Positions 1-7,219 of a stretch of DNA of 11,119 nt are shown in pieces. Within the stretch, counting starts at the first letter, position 1. Every line of letters starts with the position of its first letter. This stretch comes from Candidatus Gallibacteroides avistercoris (lineage in GTDB: Bacteria > Bacteroidota > Bacteroidia > Bacteroidales > CHK158-818). The notes below the pieces were generated by a model. The model did not search any database. It worked only from the letters and a program-made list of their open reading frames with translations, and was not told the origin of the DNA. The position numbers and the translations under genes were made by a program. The stretch is taken from the NCBI GenBank assembly GCA_018714665.1, contig DVNA01000177.1, positions 1 through 11,119 on the forward strand. The letters run 5' to 3'.

Positions 1-37
1 AGAGCTACCACCAATTAATTTCCGGTAGAGGAGTTAT
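1..37 (+). other. Possible 3' tail of an upstream gene, frame undecided
   Basis: This edge precedes a strong hairpin by a few bases, as the end of a + strand gene would. Two frames stop before the hairpin: one at 16-18 (TAA, after five codons) and one at 27-29 (TAG, after the residues ELPPINFR). I do not recognise either tail and cannot choose between them, so the upstream product is unknown. Confidence 0.3.
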
Positions 38-74
38 AATCCGCCCCTTTTCTTTCGTAGAAAAGGGGCGGATT
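38..74 (+). terminator. Strong hairpin, probable terminator of the upstream gene
   Basis: The left arm 38-53 pairs perfectly with 59-74 around a 5-base loop (TTCGT), giving a 16-bp stem with a CCGCCCC/GGGGCGG core flanked by A/T pairs. No long U-run follows on either strand; the downstream side reads GTTATT. It lies between the undecided gene tail and the GH16 promoter, so its likely job is to separate those units. The symmetry means it could act in both directions. Confidence 0.65.
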
Positions 75-152
75 GTTATTCATCCGAATTGCCATAACGA
101 TACCCCCAGACACCCTTTCTACACATTTTCATCCTCGTAAAAATCATCTTTT

Positions 153-184
153 TTTCATCTATCTTAGAAAAAATGATAAATTTG
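153..184 (+). promoter_or_regulatory. Likely Bacteroidetes-type promoter for the GH16/glycerate kinase unit
   Basis: TAAATTTG at 177-184 matches the Bacteroidetes -7 consensus TAnnTTTG exactly. About 20 bases upstream, TTTC at 153-156 is a one-mismatch version of the -33 TTTG element. Transcription would begin near 190, giving a leader of about 20 bases before the ATG at 212. That placement argues against the in-frame ATG at 173, which would lie upstream of the start site. The -33 match is weak. Confidence 0.45.
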
Positions 185-211
185 TCCCTATATATCAAAA
201 AAACAGACAAC

Positions 212-1006
212 ATGAAAACGAACAAATTCATCTCTTTTATGGCAATTGCCCTATGTATGGTCGTATTTACCGGATGTCGATCACAAGAGAAATGGCAACT
301 GGTATGGGAAGAAGATTTCGACAAAGAGGGTGTAATAGACGAATCCGTGTGGAGTAAAATTCCACGAGGATCTTCTGACTGGAACAAATATATGTCAGAC
401 TACGATGCCCTTTACGATGTCAAGGATGGCAACCTGATCCTGACAGGTATGGTCAATCCGGGCATCCCCGACGATACCGTTCCTTACATTACCGGAGGAA
501 TCCATACCAGAGACAAAAAAGGTTTTGAAAACGGGAAAATAGAGATACGGGCCAAATTGGGCAACGCCCAAGGTGCTTGGCCTGCTTTCTGGTTACTGCC
601 TTTCGACAACGGACGATGGCCATACGGTGGAGAGATAGACATCATGGAACGGCTCAACTCCGATACCATCGCCTACCAAACCGTACACTCCCACTATACT
701 TATAACCTGAAAATGGGAAACAATCCCAAACAAGGGGCAACCGGTCCTATCCGGAAAGACGACTACAACATTTACAGCGTTGAACTGTATGCCGACAGCC
801 TGGTATTCAGCATCAACGGCAAACACACTTTTACTTACCCCCGCATCGAAACAGATAAAGAAGGTCAATTTCCTTTCGACCGATCGTTCTATCTGATGCT
901 TGACATGCAGTTAGAAGGTTCATGGGTAGGGAAAGCCGATCCAAAAGATTTGCCAGTATCCATGTACATAGACTGGGTACGCTTCTATCAGAAACCGGAA
1001 AAATAA
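212..1006 (+). CDS. Glycoside hydrolase family 16 lipoprotein (endo-beta-1,3- or mixed-linkage glucanase-like)
   Basis: This 264-residue protein is a likely endo-acting beta-glucanase of family GH16. Residues 1-22 form a lipoprotein signal: positive N-terminus, hydrophobic core, and lipobox FTGC with acylated Cys22. The catalytic signature is EIDIME at 141-146 (ExDxxE, beta-bulge type), so Glu141 should be the nucleophile, Asp143 the helper and Glu146 the acid/base. Around it are typical family segments: AWPAFWLLP near 122-130 and YIDWVRFY at 252-259. Length suits a single GH16 domain without a carbohydrate-binding module. The motif resembles laminarinase-type subfamilies; the exact substrate is inferred, not shown. 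Only one acidic residue follows Cys22 closely (RSQEK), a weak fit to the Bacteroidetes surface-export signal, so periplasmic or surface location is open. I chose the ATG at 212 because residue 1 then starts the signal peptide. Glycerate kinase follows after 37 bases. Confidence 0.9.
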   Translation: MKTNKFISFMAIALCMVVFTGCRSQEKWQLVWEEDFDKEGVIDESVWSKIPRGSSDWNKYMSDYDALYDVKDGNLILTGMVNPGIPDDTVPYITGGIHTRDKKGFENGKIEIRAKLGNAQGAWPAFWLLPFDNGRWPYGGEIDIMERLNSDTIAYQTVHSHYTYNLKMGNNPKQGATGPIRKDDYNIYSVELYADSLVFSINGKHTFTYPRIETDKEGQFPFDRSFYLMLDMQLEGSWVGKADPKDLPVSMYIDWVRFYQKPEK

Positions 1007-1043
1007 ATAGATGCTCCGGTAACGATATTGTCTGAACAAGATA

Positions 1044-2192
1044 ATGAAAAAAATAGTCATTGCATCCGACTCATTCAAAGGATGCCTATCTTCGGCAGAG
1101 GTGTCCCAAAGTGCGGAAACAGCCATCCATCGCATCTTCCCGGCGTGCAACGTTGTTCCGATAACGGTGGCCGATGGCGGCGAAGGGACGGTAGATGCGT
1201 TCGTCTCATCCGGCAATGGATGTTTTGTCCGGACATCGGTACACAACCCTCTCATGGAACCGATTCAAGCCCAATACGGAATCTCCCGGGACGGACAAAC
1301 AGCTGTCATCGAGATGGCTGCGGCCAGTGGATTGACATTGATACCGGTACAAAAACGGAATCCGCTGCTTACTACCTCCTACGGCACAGGAGAATTGATA
1401 AAAGATGCCCTGTCAAAAGGATGTTCACGCATCGTCATGGGAATTGGCGGAAGCGCCACCAACGACGCAGGAACCGGAATGTTGCAAGCATTGGGATACC
1501 GATTTTTAGACAAACAAGGAAGAGAACTTACTCCAAACGGCGAGAACCTGCGATACATTGCATCCATTGACGAATCGGGGAAAATGCCACAACTGCACCA
1601 AACCGAATTCATCATTGCCTGCGATGTAAACAATCCGTTTTCCGGGATCGAGGGTGCCGCACACGTCTTTGCCCGACAGAAAGGGGCTACCGACTTCATG
1701 ATACACCTGTTGGACGAAGGCCTTAAAAATTTTGCTGCCGTCATCCGAAGAGACTACCATACGGAGATTGAAAACATCCGGGGAGCCGGTGCGGCAGGAG
1801 GTATGGGCGGATCCTGCTCTGTTTTGCTGGATGCAATCCTGAAACCGGGAATCGAACTAATTTTAGATTTCATCGGATTCGAACAAACGATTCAAAACGC
1901 CGATCTCATCATCACCGGAGAGGGACGTCTGGATACACAAACCGGTATGGGAAAGACAGCCAGTGGCGTCTTGAAAGCGGCCCAACGGCAAGGTATCCCG
2001 GTAATAGCGATCGGCGGTAGTGTAGAAAACGCCGACTACCTGAACCAATTGGGATTTTTAGCCGTATTAGCGATACAACAGGCTCCCCTATCGCTGGCAG
2101 ACGCAATGCGACCTGCCGTTGCCCGAAACAACATCCAACAATGTATCGAGCAAGCCATGCGTATCATCCGACATTTTCATATAAAAAGATAA
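1044..2192 (+). CDS. Glycerate 2-kinase (GarK/GlxK family)
   Basis: This cytoplasmic enzyme of 382 residues phosphorylates D-glycerate with ATP, in this family usually to 2-phosphoglycerate, feeding lower glycolysis. Family motifs appear in order along the full length: SDSFKG 8-13, VADGGEGT 42-49, EMAAASGL 90-97, TSYGTGELI 111-119, GIGGSATNDAGTGML 133-147, CDVNNP 193-198, GAAGGMG 249-255 and TGEGRLDTQT 291-300. The ADGGEGT and GGSATND segments are hallmarks of the family. Length is usual and nothing is missing. It begins 37 bases after the GH16 stop with no hairpin between, so the two are probably cotranscribed, and it ends 3 bases before a strong terminator. No genes for glycerate formation (glyoxylate carboligase, tartronate semialdehyde reductase, glucarate enzymes) are in the window, so the source of glycerate is unknown. 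GarK and GlxK cannot be separated from sequence alone, so no symbol is given. Confidence 0.95.
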   Translation: MKKIVIASDSFKGCLSSAEVSQSAETAIHRIFPACNVVPITVADGGEGTVDAFVSSGNGCFVRTSVHNPLMEPIQAQYGISRDGQTAVIEMAAASGLTLIPVQKRNPLLTTSYGTGELIKDALSKGCSRIVMGIGGSATNDAGTGMLQALGYRFLDKQGRELTPNGENLRYIASIDESGKMPQLHQTEFIIACDVNNPFSGIEGAAHVFARQKGATDFMIHLLDEGLKNFAAVIRRDYHTEIENIRGAGAAGGMGGSCSVLLDAILKPGIELILDFIGFEQTIQNADLIITGEGRLDTQTGMGKTASGVLKAAQRQGIPVIAIGGSVENADYLNQLGFLAVLAIQQAPLSLADAMRPAVARNNIQQCIEQAMRIIRHFHIKR

Positions 2193-2195
2193 CAC

Positions 2196-2234
2196 AAAAA
2201 AGCCCGGGTATCATTACGACATCCGGGCTTTTTT
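2196..2234. terminator. Bidirectional Rho-independent terminator between converging glycerate kinase and htpG
   Basis: 2196-2207 (A-run plus GCCCGG) pairs perfectly with 2223-2234 (CCGGGC plus T-run), and the stem can extend by a G-U and a T-A pair around the loop. Seven T residues (2229-2235) follow on the + strand, and the left A-run supplies six U residues on the - strand. It lies 3 bases after the glycerate kinase stop and 23 bases beyond the htpG stop, so one hairpin can end both transcripts. Confidence 0.92.
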
Positions 2235-2257
2235 TATTCTATGAATAAGAGAACCTC

Positions 2258-4315
2258 TTATTTCATCAACTCAACAGACCGTTTTATAAAATTACTCAAC
2301 GCCTCGCCTTTCAACATATTGTTCGACAAAAGGGCCAAATCGACCAATTGACGAATGGAACTGTTTTGTGTAGCAAAATCGGTCAAAACGGCATTTTCTT
2401 TCTGTTCCGATTCCTGTTCCTGTTTTTCGGCTGATGCCAATTTGTCCTTGTCTTCCTGACTGATCTCTTCCGGTTTCTTATCTTTTTGGGCAGAACGGAG
2501 TTGACTGATTGTCTCTTTCGATGAAGCAATAGCCTCTTCGAGCGGTTTCAACTCAGCACCGCAAACCGATTCGGTTTGATCGATCACCTTCTTTACAACC
2601 GGATGGTCGATATTGACAATCAAGTTGTAACTGTTGGGCATCTCGGCATAGAAGCTCATCCCCGGCTGCATGGCGGCCATATCCTTCATACGGCGCATAA
2701 ACTCGTTCTGGGTAATCATAACCGGGTTGGAGGTTTCGCCCATCGACTCGAATACGACAATAAATTCGGCTTTTTCCAACGAAGGAATCTGAGACCGAAA
2801 TACGGTACTCATCCTGTTGATTTGCGTAGCTGTCAAAGTATTTTTCTCTTTATCGTCCTTGCGAATCAAATTATCGATCACATCGCTATCGACACGGACA
2901 AACCGACTTTTTGTGAACTTCTGTTCCAACAGACCGATGAAATGGGGATCCAGCTGTCCGTTCATCAACAAAACGTCGTATCCTTTTGACGTGGCAGCTT
3001 CCAAGTAATTGTACTGTGCTTCGCGATCGGTAGCGTACAGATAAATCAGATTACCGTCCTTATCTGTCTGATTCGATTCAATCAGCTTCTTATACTCCTC
3101 AAAGGTATAGTAGCTGTTTTCCGTATCTTTCAACAAAGCAAAGTTTTGCGCACGTTCATAGAATTTTTCATCCGACAGCATCCCGTATTCCATAAACAGT
3201 TTCAAATCATCCCATTTGCTTTCAAACAATTTCCGGTCGTTATTGAAAATCTCCTGCAAACGTTCTGCCACTTTTTTGGTGATGTATGAAGATATTTTCT
3301 TGACGTTCGAATCGCTTTGCAAGTAAGACCGAGATACATTCAACGGAATATCGGGTGAATCAATCACCCCTTTGAGCAAGGTTAGAAATTCCGGTACAAT
3401 ACCTTCTACCGAATCGGTTACAAACACCTGATTGCAATAAAGCTGTATCTTGTTTCTGTTCAGGTCGAGGTTGCTCTTGATACGGGGAAAATACAAAATA
3501 CCGGTCAATTTAAACGGATAATCGACATTGAGGTGTATCCAGAACAGAGGTTCGTCCGATGCCGGGAAAAGTTCGGAATAGAACTTTTTGTAATCTTCAT
3601 CGGTCAACTCGGTCGGTTTCTTGGTCCATGCCGGAGCCGTATCGTTGATAATCCGGTCTTTGTCTGTATCGACATACTTGCCATCTTTCCACTCCTGTTC
3701 TTTTCCGAATACGACCGGAATAGGCAGAAAACGGCAATATTTCTGCAACAAGGCAGCAACTCTTTCCGGTTCGAGGAACTCCTTGTTGTCGTCGTCAATA
3801 TACAGCACCACATCGGTCCCGCGTGAATCTTTTTCGATAGGAGTCATCTCATAGGCGGGAGAACCGTCGCAAGACCACATGACCGCTTGTGCATTTTCAG
3901 CATAAGAGCGTGTATGTATCTCTACTTTCTTAGCTACCATGAAAGCGGAATAGAACCCCAATCCGAAATGTCCGATAATGGTATTGGCGTCATTTTTGTA
4001 CTTCTTCAAAAACTCTTCTGCACCCGAAAAAGCGATCTGATTGATATATTTGTTGATCTCTTCCTCGGTCATCCCTACGCCGCGGTCCGAAACGGTAAGC
4101 GTACCGGCCGTCTTGTCGATTTTTACCGTTACATTCATCTCGCCCAGTTCGCCTTTAAAATCGCCGAATGAAGAGAGGGTTTTCATCTTCTGGGTAGCAT
4201 CTACGGCATTTGATACCAACTCGCGCAAGAATATTTCATGGTCGCTATACAAAAATTTTTTAATCACGGGGAAGATATTATCTGTGGTTACCCCGATAGT
4301 TCCTTTTTGCGTCAT
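2258..4315 (-). CDS. htpG: Molecular chaperone HtpG (bacterial Hsp90)
   Basis: HtpG is a cytosolic homodimeric chaperone that uses ATP hydrolysis to remodel client proteins. The N-terminal GHKL ATPase domain (about 1-215) is intact: RELVSNAVDA at 31-40 with general-base Glu32 and Asn36, DRGVGM at 77-82 with the adenine-binding Asp, GHFGLG at 115-120 in the lid, and GTDV at 166-169. The middle domain (about 220-510) has NVSRSYLQ at 327-333, where Arg329 matches the arginine that contacts the ATP phosphate. The C-terminal dimerization domain ends at LLSNNMLKGEALSNF. At 685 residues it is longer than E. coli HtpG (624); much of the difference is a Lys/Glu/Gln-rich stretch at about 597-645. An in-frame TAA lies 15-13 bases upstream of the ATG, so the start is well bounded. 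It lies downstream of clpC on the same strand, but a terminator separates them, implying its own promoter. Confidence 0.97.
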   Translation of the reverse strand: MTQKGTIGVTTDNIFPVIKKFLYSDHEIFLRELVSNAVDATQKMKTLSSFGDFKGELGEMNVTVKIDKTAGTLTVSDRGVGMTEEEINKYINQIAFSGAEEFLKKYKNDANTIIGHFGLGFYSAFMVAKKVEIHTRSYAENAQAVMWSCDGSPAYEMTPIEKDSRGTDVVLYIDDDNKEFLEPERVAALLQKYCRFLPIPVVFGKEQEWKDGKYVDTDKDRIINDTAPAWTKKPTELTDEDYKKFYSELFPASDEPLFWIHLNVDYPFKLTGILYFPRIKSNLDLNRNKIQLYCNQVFVTDSVEGIVPEFLTLLKGVIDSPDIPLNVSRSYLQSDSNVKKISSYITKKVAERLQEIFNNDRKLFESKWDDLKLFMEYGMLSDEKFYERAQNFALLKDTENSYYTFEEYKKLIESNQTDKDGNLIYLYATDREAQYNYLEAATSKGYDVLLMNGQLDPHFIGLLEQKFTKSRFVRVDSDVIDNLIRKDDKEKNTLTATQINRMSTVFRSQIPSLEKAEFIVVFESMGETSNPVMITQNEFMRRMKDMAAMQPGMSFYAEMPNSYNLIVNIDHPVVKKVIDQTESVCGAELKPLEEAIASSKETISQLRSAQKDKKPEEISQEDKDKLASAEKQEQESEQKENAVLTDFATQNSSIRQLVDLALLSNNMLKGEALSNFIKRSVELMK

Positions 4316-4363
4316 CTCTATAATGTTTTACGTTATAATTTCTTTTATCGGAAAAGGACAAAA
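4316..4363 (-). promoter_or_regulatory. htpG upstream region, promoter not clearly resolved
   Basis: Only 48 bases separate the clpC terminator stem from the htpG ATG, so an htpG promoter must lie here or overlap the terminator. No good TAnnTTTG element is present. The best candidate is TTTG (4362-4359, the end of the terminator U-run) and, 21 bases on, TATAACGT (4337-4330), which matches only the TA of the consensus. The region holds the 10-mer TAACGTAAAA (4335-4326), also found in front of clpC. No CIRCE element (TTAGCACTC-N9-GAGTGCTAA) is seen. Confidence 0.25.
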
Positions 4364-4393
4364 AAAATGCCAGATATAAATATCTGACATTTT
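4364..4393 (-). terminator. Rho-independent terminator of clpC
   Basis: Read on the - strand, 4393-4381 pairs with 4376-4364 around a 4-base loop, a 13-bp stem flanked by A and U runs; eight U residues (4367-4360) form the tail. The one imperfect pair (4370/4387) is a G-U wobble in - strand RNA but a C-A mismatch in + strand RNA, which fits use in the clpC direction. The stem starts 25 bases after the clpC stop and lies upstream of htpG. Confidence 0.85.
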
Positions 4394-4417
4394 GGCTTTA
4401 TTCCATTCGATCAACTG

Positions 4418-6976
4418 TCAATCTTTCGCTTGGAAGGGTTCAACTGTTCCGATTATTTTTTCATTCTCCTTGTTAAAGTCCAATACAATGGTATCGCCGG
4501 CCTTCAACTCGCCTTTCATAATCAATTCAGACATCTCGTCTTCAAAGTATTGCTGAATAGCCCGTTTTAACGGACGTGCACCAAACTGAACATCGTATCC
4601 TTTGGAAGCTACAAATGTTTTCGCATCATCGGTAACACGGAGTTTATAGCCTAAATCTTCCACCCGCTTGTACAACCCTACCAACTCGATATCCACAATC
4701 CGGGTAATCGTATCCTTATCCAGTTGGTCAAACATGATAATGTCGTCAATACGGTTTAAGAACTCAGGAGAAAAAGCCCGGTTGAGCGCCTTGTGAATAA
4801 CGCTTCTAGAAAACTCTTTATCGCTTTGTCCCAGAGCAGGAGTAAAACCGACTCCCCGTCCAAAATCTTTCAATTGTCGCGTACCGATGTTCGAGGTCAT
4901 AATCAGAATCGTATTCTTAAAATCGATTTTTCGTCCCAAACTATCGGTCAACCGGCCTTCATCCATAACCTGCAACAAGAGATTGAATACATCGGGATGT
5001 GCCTTTTCTATCTCATCGAGCAATACAACGGAATAGGGTTTGCGGCGAACCTTTTCTGTCAGCTGTCCCCCCTCTTCGTATCCCACATATCCCGGAGGTG
5101 CCCCGATTAAACGGGAAACGGTAAATTTCTCCATATACTCGCTCATATCCATACGAATCAACGTATCCTTGGAATCGAACAGGTATTCGGCAAGCATCTT
5201 GGCCAAATGGGTTTTTCCTACCCCCGTAGGGCCTAAAAACATAAATGTCCCGATGGGCTTATTCGGGTCTTTCAATCCCACCCGATTACGCTGTATCGCC
5301 TTGACTATCTTTTCAATGGCCTCATCCTGCCCGATCACTTTTTTCTTCAAGACATCTCCCATCTTCAACAAACGGGTTCCTTCGGCCTGTGCAATACGCT
5401 GTACCGGAACCCCCGTCATCATAGCCACCACCTCGGCTATCTTCTCTTCATCAACCGTTTCGCGTTGTTCCTGAATCTGGTTACGCCAATCTTCTTTGGC
5501 TTTCTCCAACAGATAGAGATGTTCCTTCTCATTATCCCGATAGCTGGCAGCCAATTCGTAGTTTTGCGATTTTACCGCAGCAATCTTATCTTTACGGATC
5601 GTCTCGATCTGGGCCTCCAACTCTTCGATATTCTTGGGAACCACAATGTTGGAAATGTGTACGCGCGACCCGGCTTCGTCCAATGCATCGATCGCCTTAT
5701 CCGGGAAATTACGGTCGCTCACGTAACGGTCTGTCAACTGCACGCAGGCCTCCAATGCCTCAGGGGTATAAAAGACGTTATGATGCTCTTCGTAACGCTC
5801 TTTTATATTTTTCAATATCTGCAACGTCTCTGCCGGAGTAGTGGGATCCACAATTATTTTCTGGAAACGGCGTTCAAGAGCACCGTCTTTCTCAATGCTT
5901 TTCCGGTACTCGTCCATGGTGGTAGCCCCGATACATTGAATTTCTCCGCGAGCCAACGCCGGTTTCAGCATATTGGCGGCATCGAGAGTTCCGGTTGCAC
6001 CTCCTGCACCGACAATCGTATGTATTTCGTCGATGAAAAGGATAATATCCGGATTCTTGGACAACTCGTTCAAGAGCGCCTTGATCCGCTCCTCAAACTG
6101 TCCCCGATACTTAGTCCCGGCCACAATAGAGGCCATATCCAACGAAATGACCCGTTTGTCAAACAACACGCGAGAGACTTTTCGTTGTACAATACGCGAG
6201 GCCAGCCCTTCTACGATGGCCGACTTCCCAACACCCGGCTCGCCTATCAATACCGGATTGTTTTTCTTGCGCCGGCTCAATACCTGAGCCAGACGTTCTA
6301 TCTCTTTTTCCCTGCCTACAACCGGATCCAATTTATTCTCTTCGGCCGCTTTTGTCATGTCTATGCCAAAATTGTCAAGAACAGGCGTGTCATTTCCACT
6401 CTTTGCATAACCGACAGAGGGTTGTTTAGCCTGCTCACTCCGGTATTTTTTATCTTCTTCCATATCTTCGTCATCCTCATCGGTGAAACCTGCTCCCATC
6501 CGAGGGAATGACGGAGAAGACGATAAATCCTGATCTGTGGCAGACTCTTTTTTTATCATTGCCAATACAGTGGTATAATCTATCTTATTCATGCCTAATA
6601 AATTTGTCAATGGAGTGCCCGCTTCTTTCAAAATAGCCAGAAGCAAATGTTGGGTATCCGTAACTTTACTTTTCAGCAAACGGGATTCCAAAACACTCAA
6701 TTTTATGATTTTATCTGTACTTTTACTAATTACCAGTTCACTTGCATCTGCCGCTTGATGATCGGATAGAGCCCGTGACAAATTTTCCACTTTCACTTTT
6801 ATGTCGCCCAACTCTACTCCCATACTGCGTAAAACATCGATTGCAGGTCCGGAACCATCACGCAGAATACCCAAGAAAATATGTTCAGGGCCAATACAAC
6901 CGCTTTGCAGCCTTCCGGCTTCCTCGCGACTATACCCCAACACATCCTTTACTCGTTGTGAAAAATTTCTTTCCAT
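4418..6976 (-). CDS. clpC: ATP-dependent Clp protease ATP-binding subunit ClpC
   Basis: ClpC is a hexameric AAA+ unfoldase that feeds substrates into ClpP. Order of parts in 852 residues: two Clp N repeats (about 5-145); an acidic linker (DEDDEDMEED, 166-175); AAA domain 1 with Walker A GEPGVGKS 245-252, Walker B ILFIDE 312-317 and arginine finger region LERRF 367-371; a short M domain (about 449-510, one coiled-coil hairpin); AAA domain 2 with Walker A GPTGVGKT 582-589, Walker B VVLLDE 650-655, sensor 1 near TSNIG 694-698 and sensor 2 GARP 799-802. The loop GVGF at 708-711 fits the ClpP-docking tripeptide of ClpC proteins. The short M domain and this loop argue against ClpB, which has a long M domain and no ClpP loop. 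A GAGGA sequence lies just upstream of the ATG, and a promoter is visible at 7011-7004. Read divergently from gyrA; htpG follows after a terminator. Confidence 0.96.
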   Translation of the reverse strand: MERNFSQRVKDVLGYSREEAGRLQSGCIGPEHIFLGILRDGSGPAIDVLRSMGVELGDIKVKVENLSRALSDHQAADASELVISKSTDKIIKLSVLESRLLKSKVTDTQHLLLAILKEAGTPLTNLLGMNKIDYTTVLAMIKKESATDQDLSSSPSFPRMGAGFTDEDDEDMEEDKKYRSEQAKQPSVGYAKSGNDTPVLDNFGIDMTKAAEENKLDPVVGREKEIERLAQVLSRRKKNNPVLIGEPGVGKSAIVEGLASRIVQRKVSRVLFDKRVISLDMASIVAGTKYRGQFEERIKALLNELSKNPDIILFIDEIHTIVGAGGATGTLDAANMLKPALARGEIQCIGATTMDEYRKSIEKDGALERRFQKIIVDPTTPAETLQILKNIKERYEEHHNVFYTPEALEACVQLTDRYVSDRNFPDKAIDALDEAGSRVHISNIVVPKNIEELEAQIETIRKDKIAAVKSQNYELAASYRDNEKEHLYLLEKAKEDWRNQIQEQRETVDEEKIAEVVAMMTGVPVQRIAQAEGTRLLKMGDVLKKKVIGQDEAIEKIVKAIQRNRVGLKDPNKPIGTFMFLGPTGVGKTHLAKMLAEYLFDSKDTLIRMDMSEYMEKFTVSRLIGAPPGYVGYEEGGQLTEKVRRKPYSVVLLDEIEKAHPDVFNLLLQVMDEGRLTDSLGRKIDFKNTILIMTSNIGTRQLKDFGRGVGFTPALGQSDKEFSRSVIHKALNRAFSPEFLNRIDDIIMFDQLDKDTITRIVDIELVGLYKRVEDLGYKLRVTDDAKTFVASKGYDVQFGARPLKRAIQQYFEDEMSELIMKGELKAGDTIVLDFNKENEKIIGTVEPFQAKD

Positions 6977-6993
6977 AAAAAATCCTCGTTTCT

Positions 6994-7003
6994 TTTTACG
7001 TTA
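6994..7003 (-). promoter_or_regulatory. 10-mer TAACGTAAAA in the clpC leader, shared with htpG
   Basis: On the - strand, TAACGTAAAA directly follows the clpC -7 element and lies 17 bases before the ATG. The same 10 bases occur in the same orientation 10 bases before the htpG ATG (4335-4326). It would sit at or just after the clpC transcription start, a place where a regulator or initiating polymerase could read it. In A/T-rich DNA such a match can also arise by chance. Confidence 0.25.
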
Positions 7004-7011
7004 CAAAGATA
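7004..7011 (-). promoter_or_regulatory. clpC promoter -7 element (TATCTTTG)
   Basis: TATCTTTG read on the - strand matches the Bacteroidetes -7 consensus TAnnTTTG in full and is identical to the gyrA box at 7173-7180. Transcription would start near 6998, leaving about 20 bases before the ATG at 6976. No TTTG-like -33 element is seen at the expected 19-21 base distance, so strength or dependence on an activator or alternative sigma factor is uncertain. Confidence 0.55.
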
Positions 7012-7149
7012 GGGTTTCTAAATGCAATTATACGGCATAAAAACATTATTTACCATACTTATAAATTTATACTACAAATATTGTGCCGTTTTTTGATTTC
7101 TGTCAGTTTTTTTACAAAATTCGTCTTCTGTACTTTTTTTGGCAAACTA

Positions 7150-7180
7150 TTCGGGAATTCACAAAAAAAATTTATCTTTG
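7150..7180 (+). promoter_or_regulatory. gyrA promoter
   Basis: TTCG at 7150-7153, one mismatch from TTTG, is followed after 19 bases by TATCTTTG at 7173-7180, an exact TAnnTTTG element. The spacing is typical for the primary sigma factor of Bacteroidetes. Transcription should start near 7185-7187, so the gyrA leader would be about 115 bases. Confidence 0.65.
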
Positions 7181-7195
7181 CATGATTATGTTTGC

Positions 7196-7213
7196 GTTTT
7201 TATCGATAAAAAC
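7196..7213. repeat. Perfect 18-base palindrome in the gyrA leader
   Basis: GTTTTTATCGATAAAAAC equals its own reverse complement. It begins roughly ten bases after the predicted gyrA transcription start. As DNA it could be a dimeric-protein operator; as RNA it could form a 7-bp stem with a TCGA loop. Function is inferred only from symmetry and position. Confidence 0.5.
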
Positions 7214-7219
7214 AATAAA

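Noticed and set aside
5..28. Symmetric CTACC-N3-AATTAATT-N3-GGTAG at the left edge.
   Set aside because: The dyad is interrupted by six mismatched bases, probably overlaps the end of a coding region, and cannot be judged without the sequence to the left.
143..177. Imperfect A/T-rich inverted repeat before the GH16 promoter.
   Set aside because: It is mostly a T-run facing an A-run with a bulge and a 10-base loop; such pairing is expected by chance here.
173..211. Upstream in-frame ATG that would add 13 residues to the GH16 protein.
   Set aside because: It would put residues in front of a standard lipoprotein signal peptide, and it lies upstream of the likely -7 element at 177-184.
1028..1570. 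A 180-codon open frame on the + strand overlapping glycerate kinase.
   Set aside because: It is an out-of-frame overlap of a full-length conserved gene, rich in Arg and His with no domain character.
5465..6511. A 348-codon open frame on the + strand, opposite clpC.
   Set aside because: It lies wholly antisense to a clearly functional clpC, the translation resembles no known family, and codon bias of the real gene easily opens such frames.
4418..6976. Possibility that the AAA+ gene is clpB rather than clpC.
   Set aside because: The middle domain is short and a VGF loop for ClpP docking is present, as in ClpC; ClpB has a long middle domain and no such loop.
7032..7089. Inverted pair ACGGCA/TGCCGT in the clpC-gyrA spacer.
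   Set aside because: Six bases with a 46-base spacer is too short and too far apart to support an operator or a hairpin.
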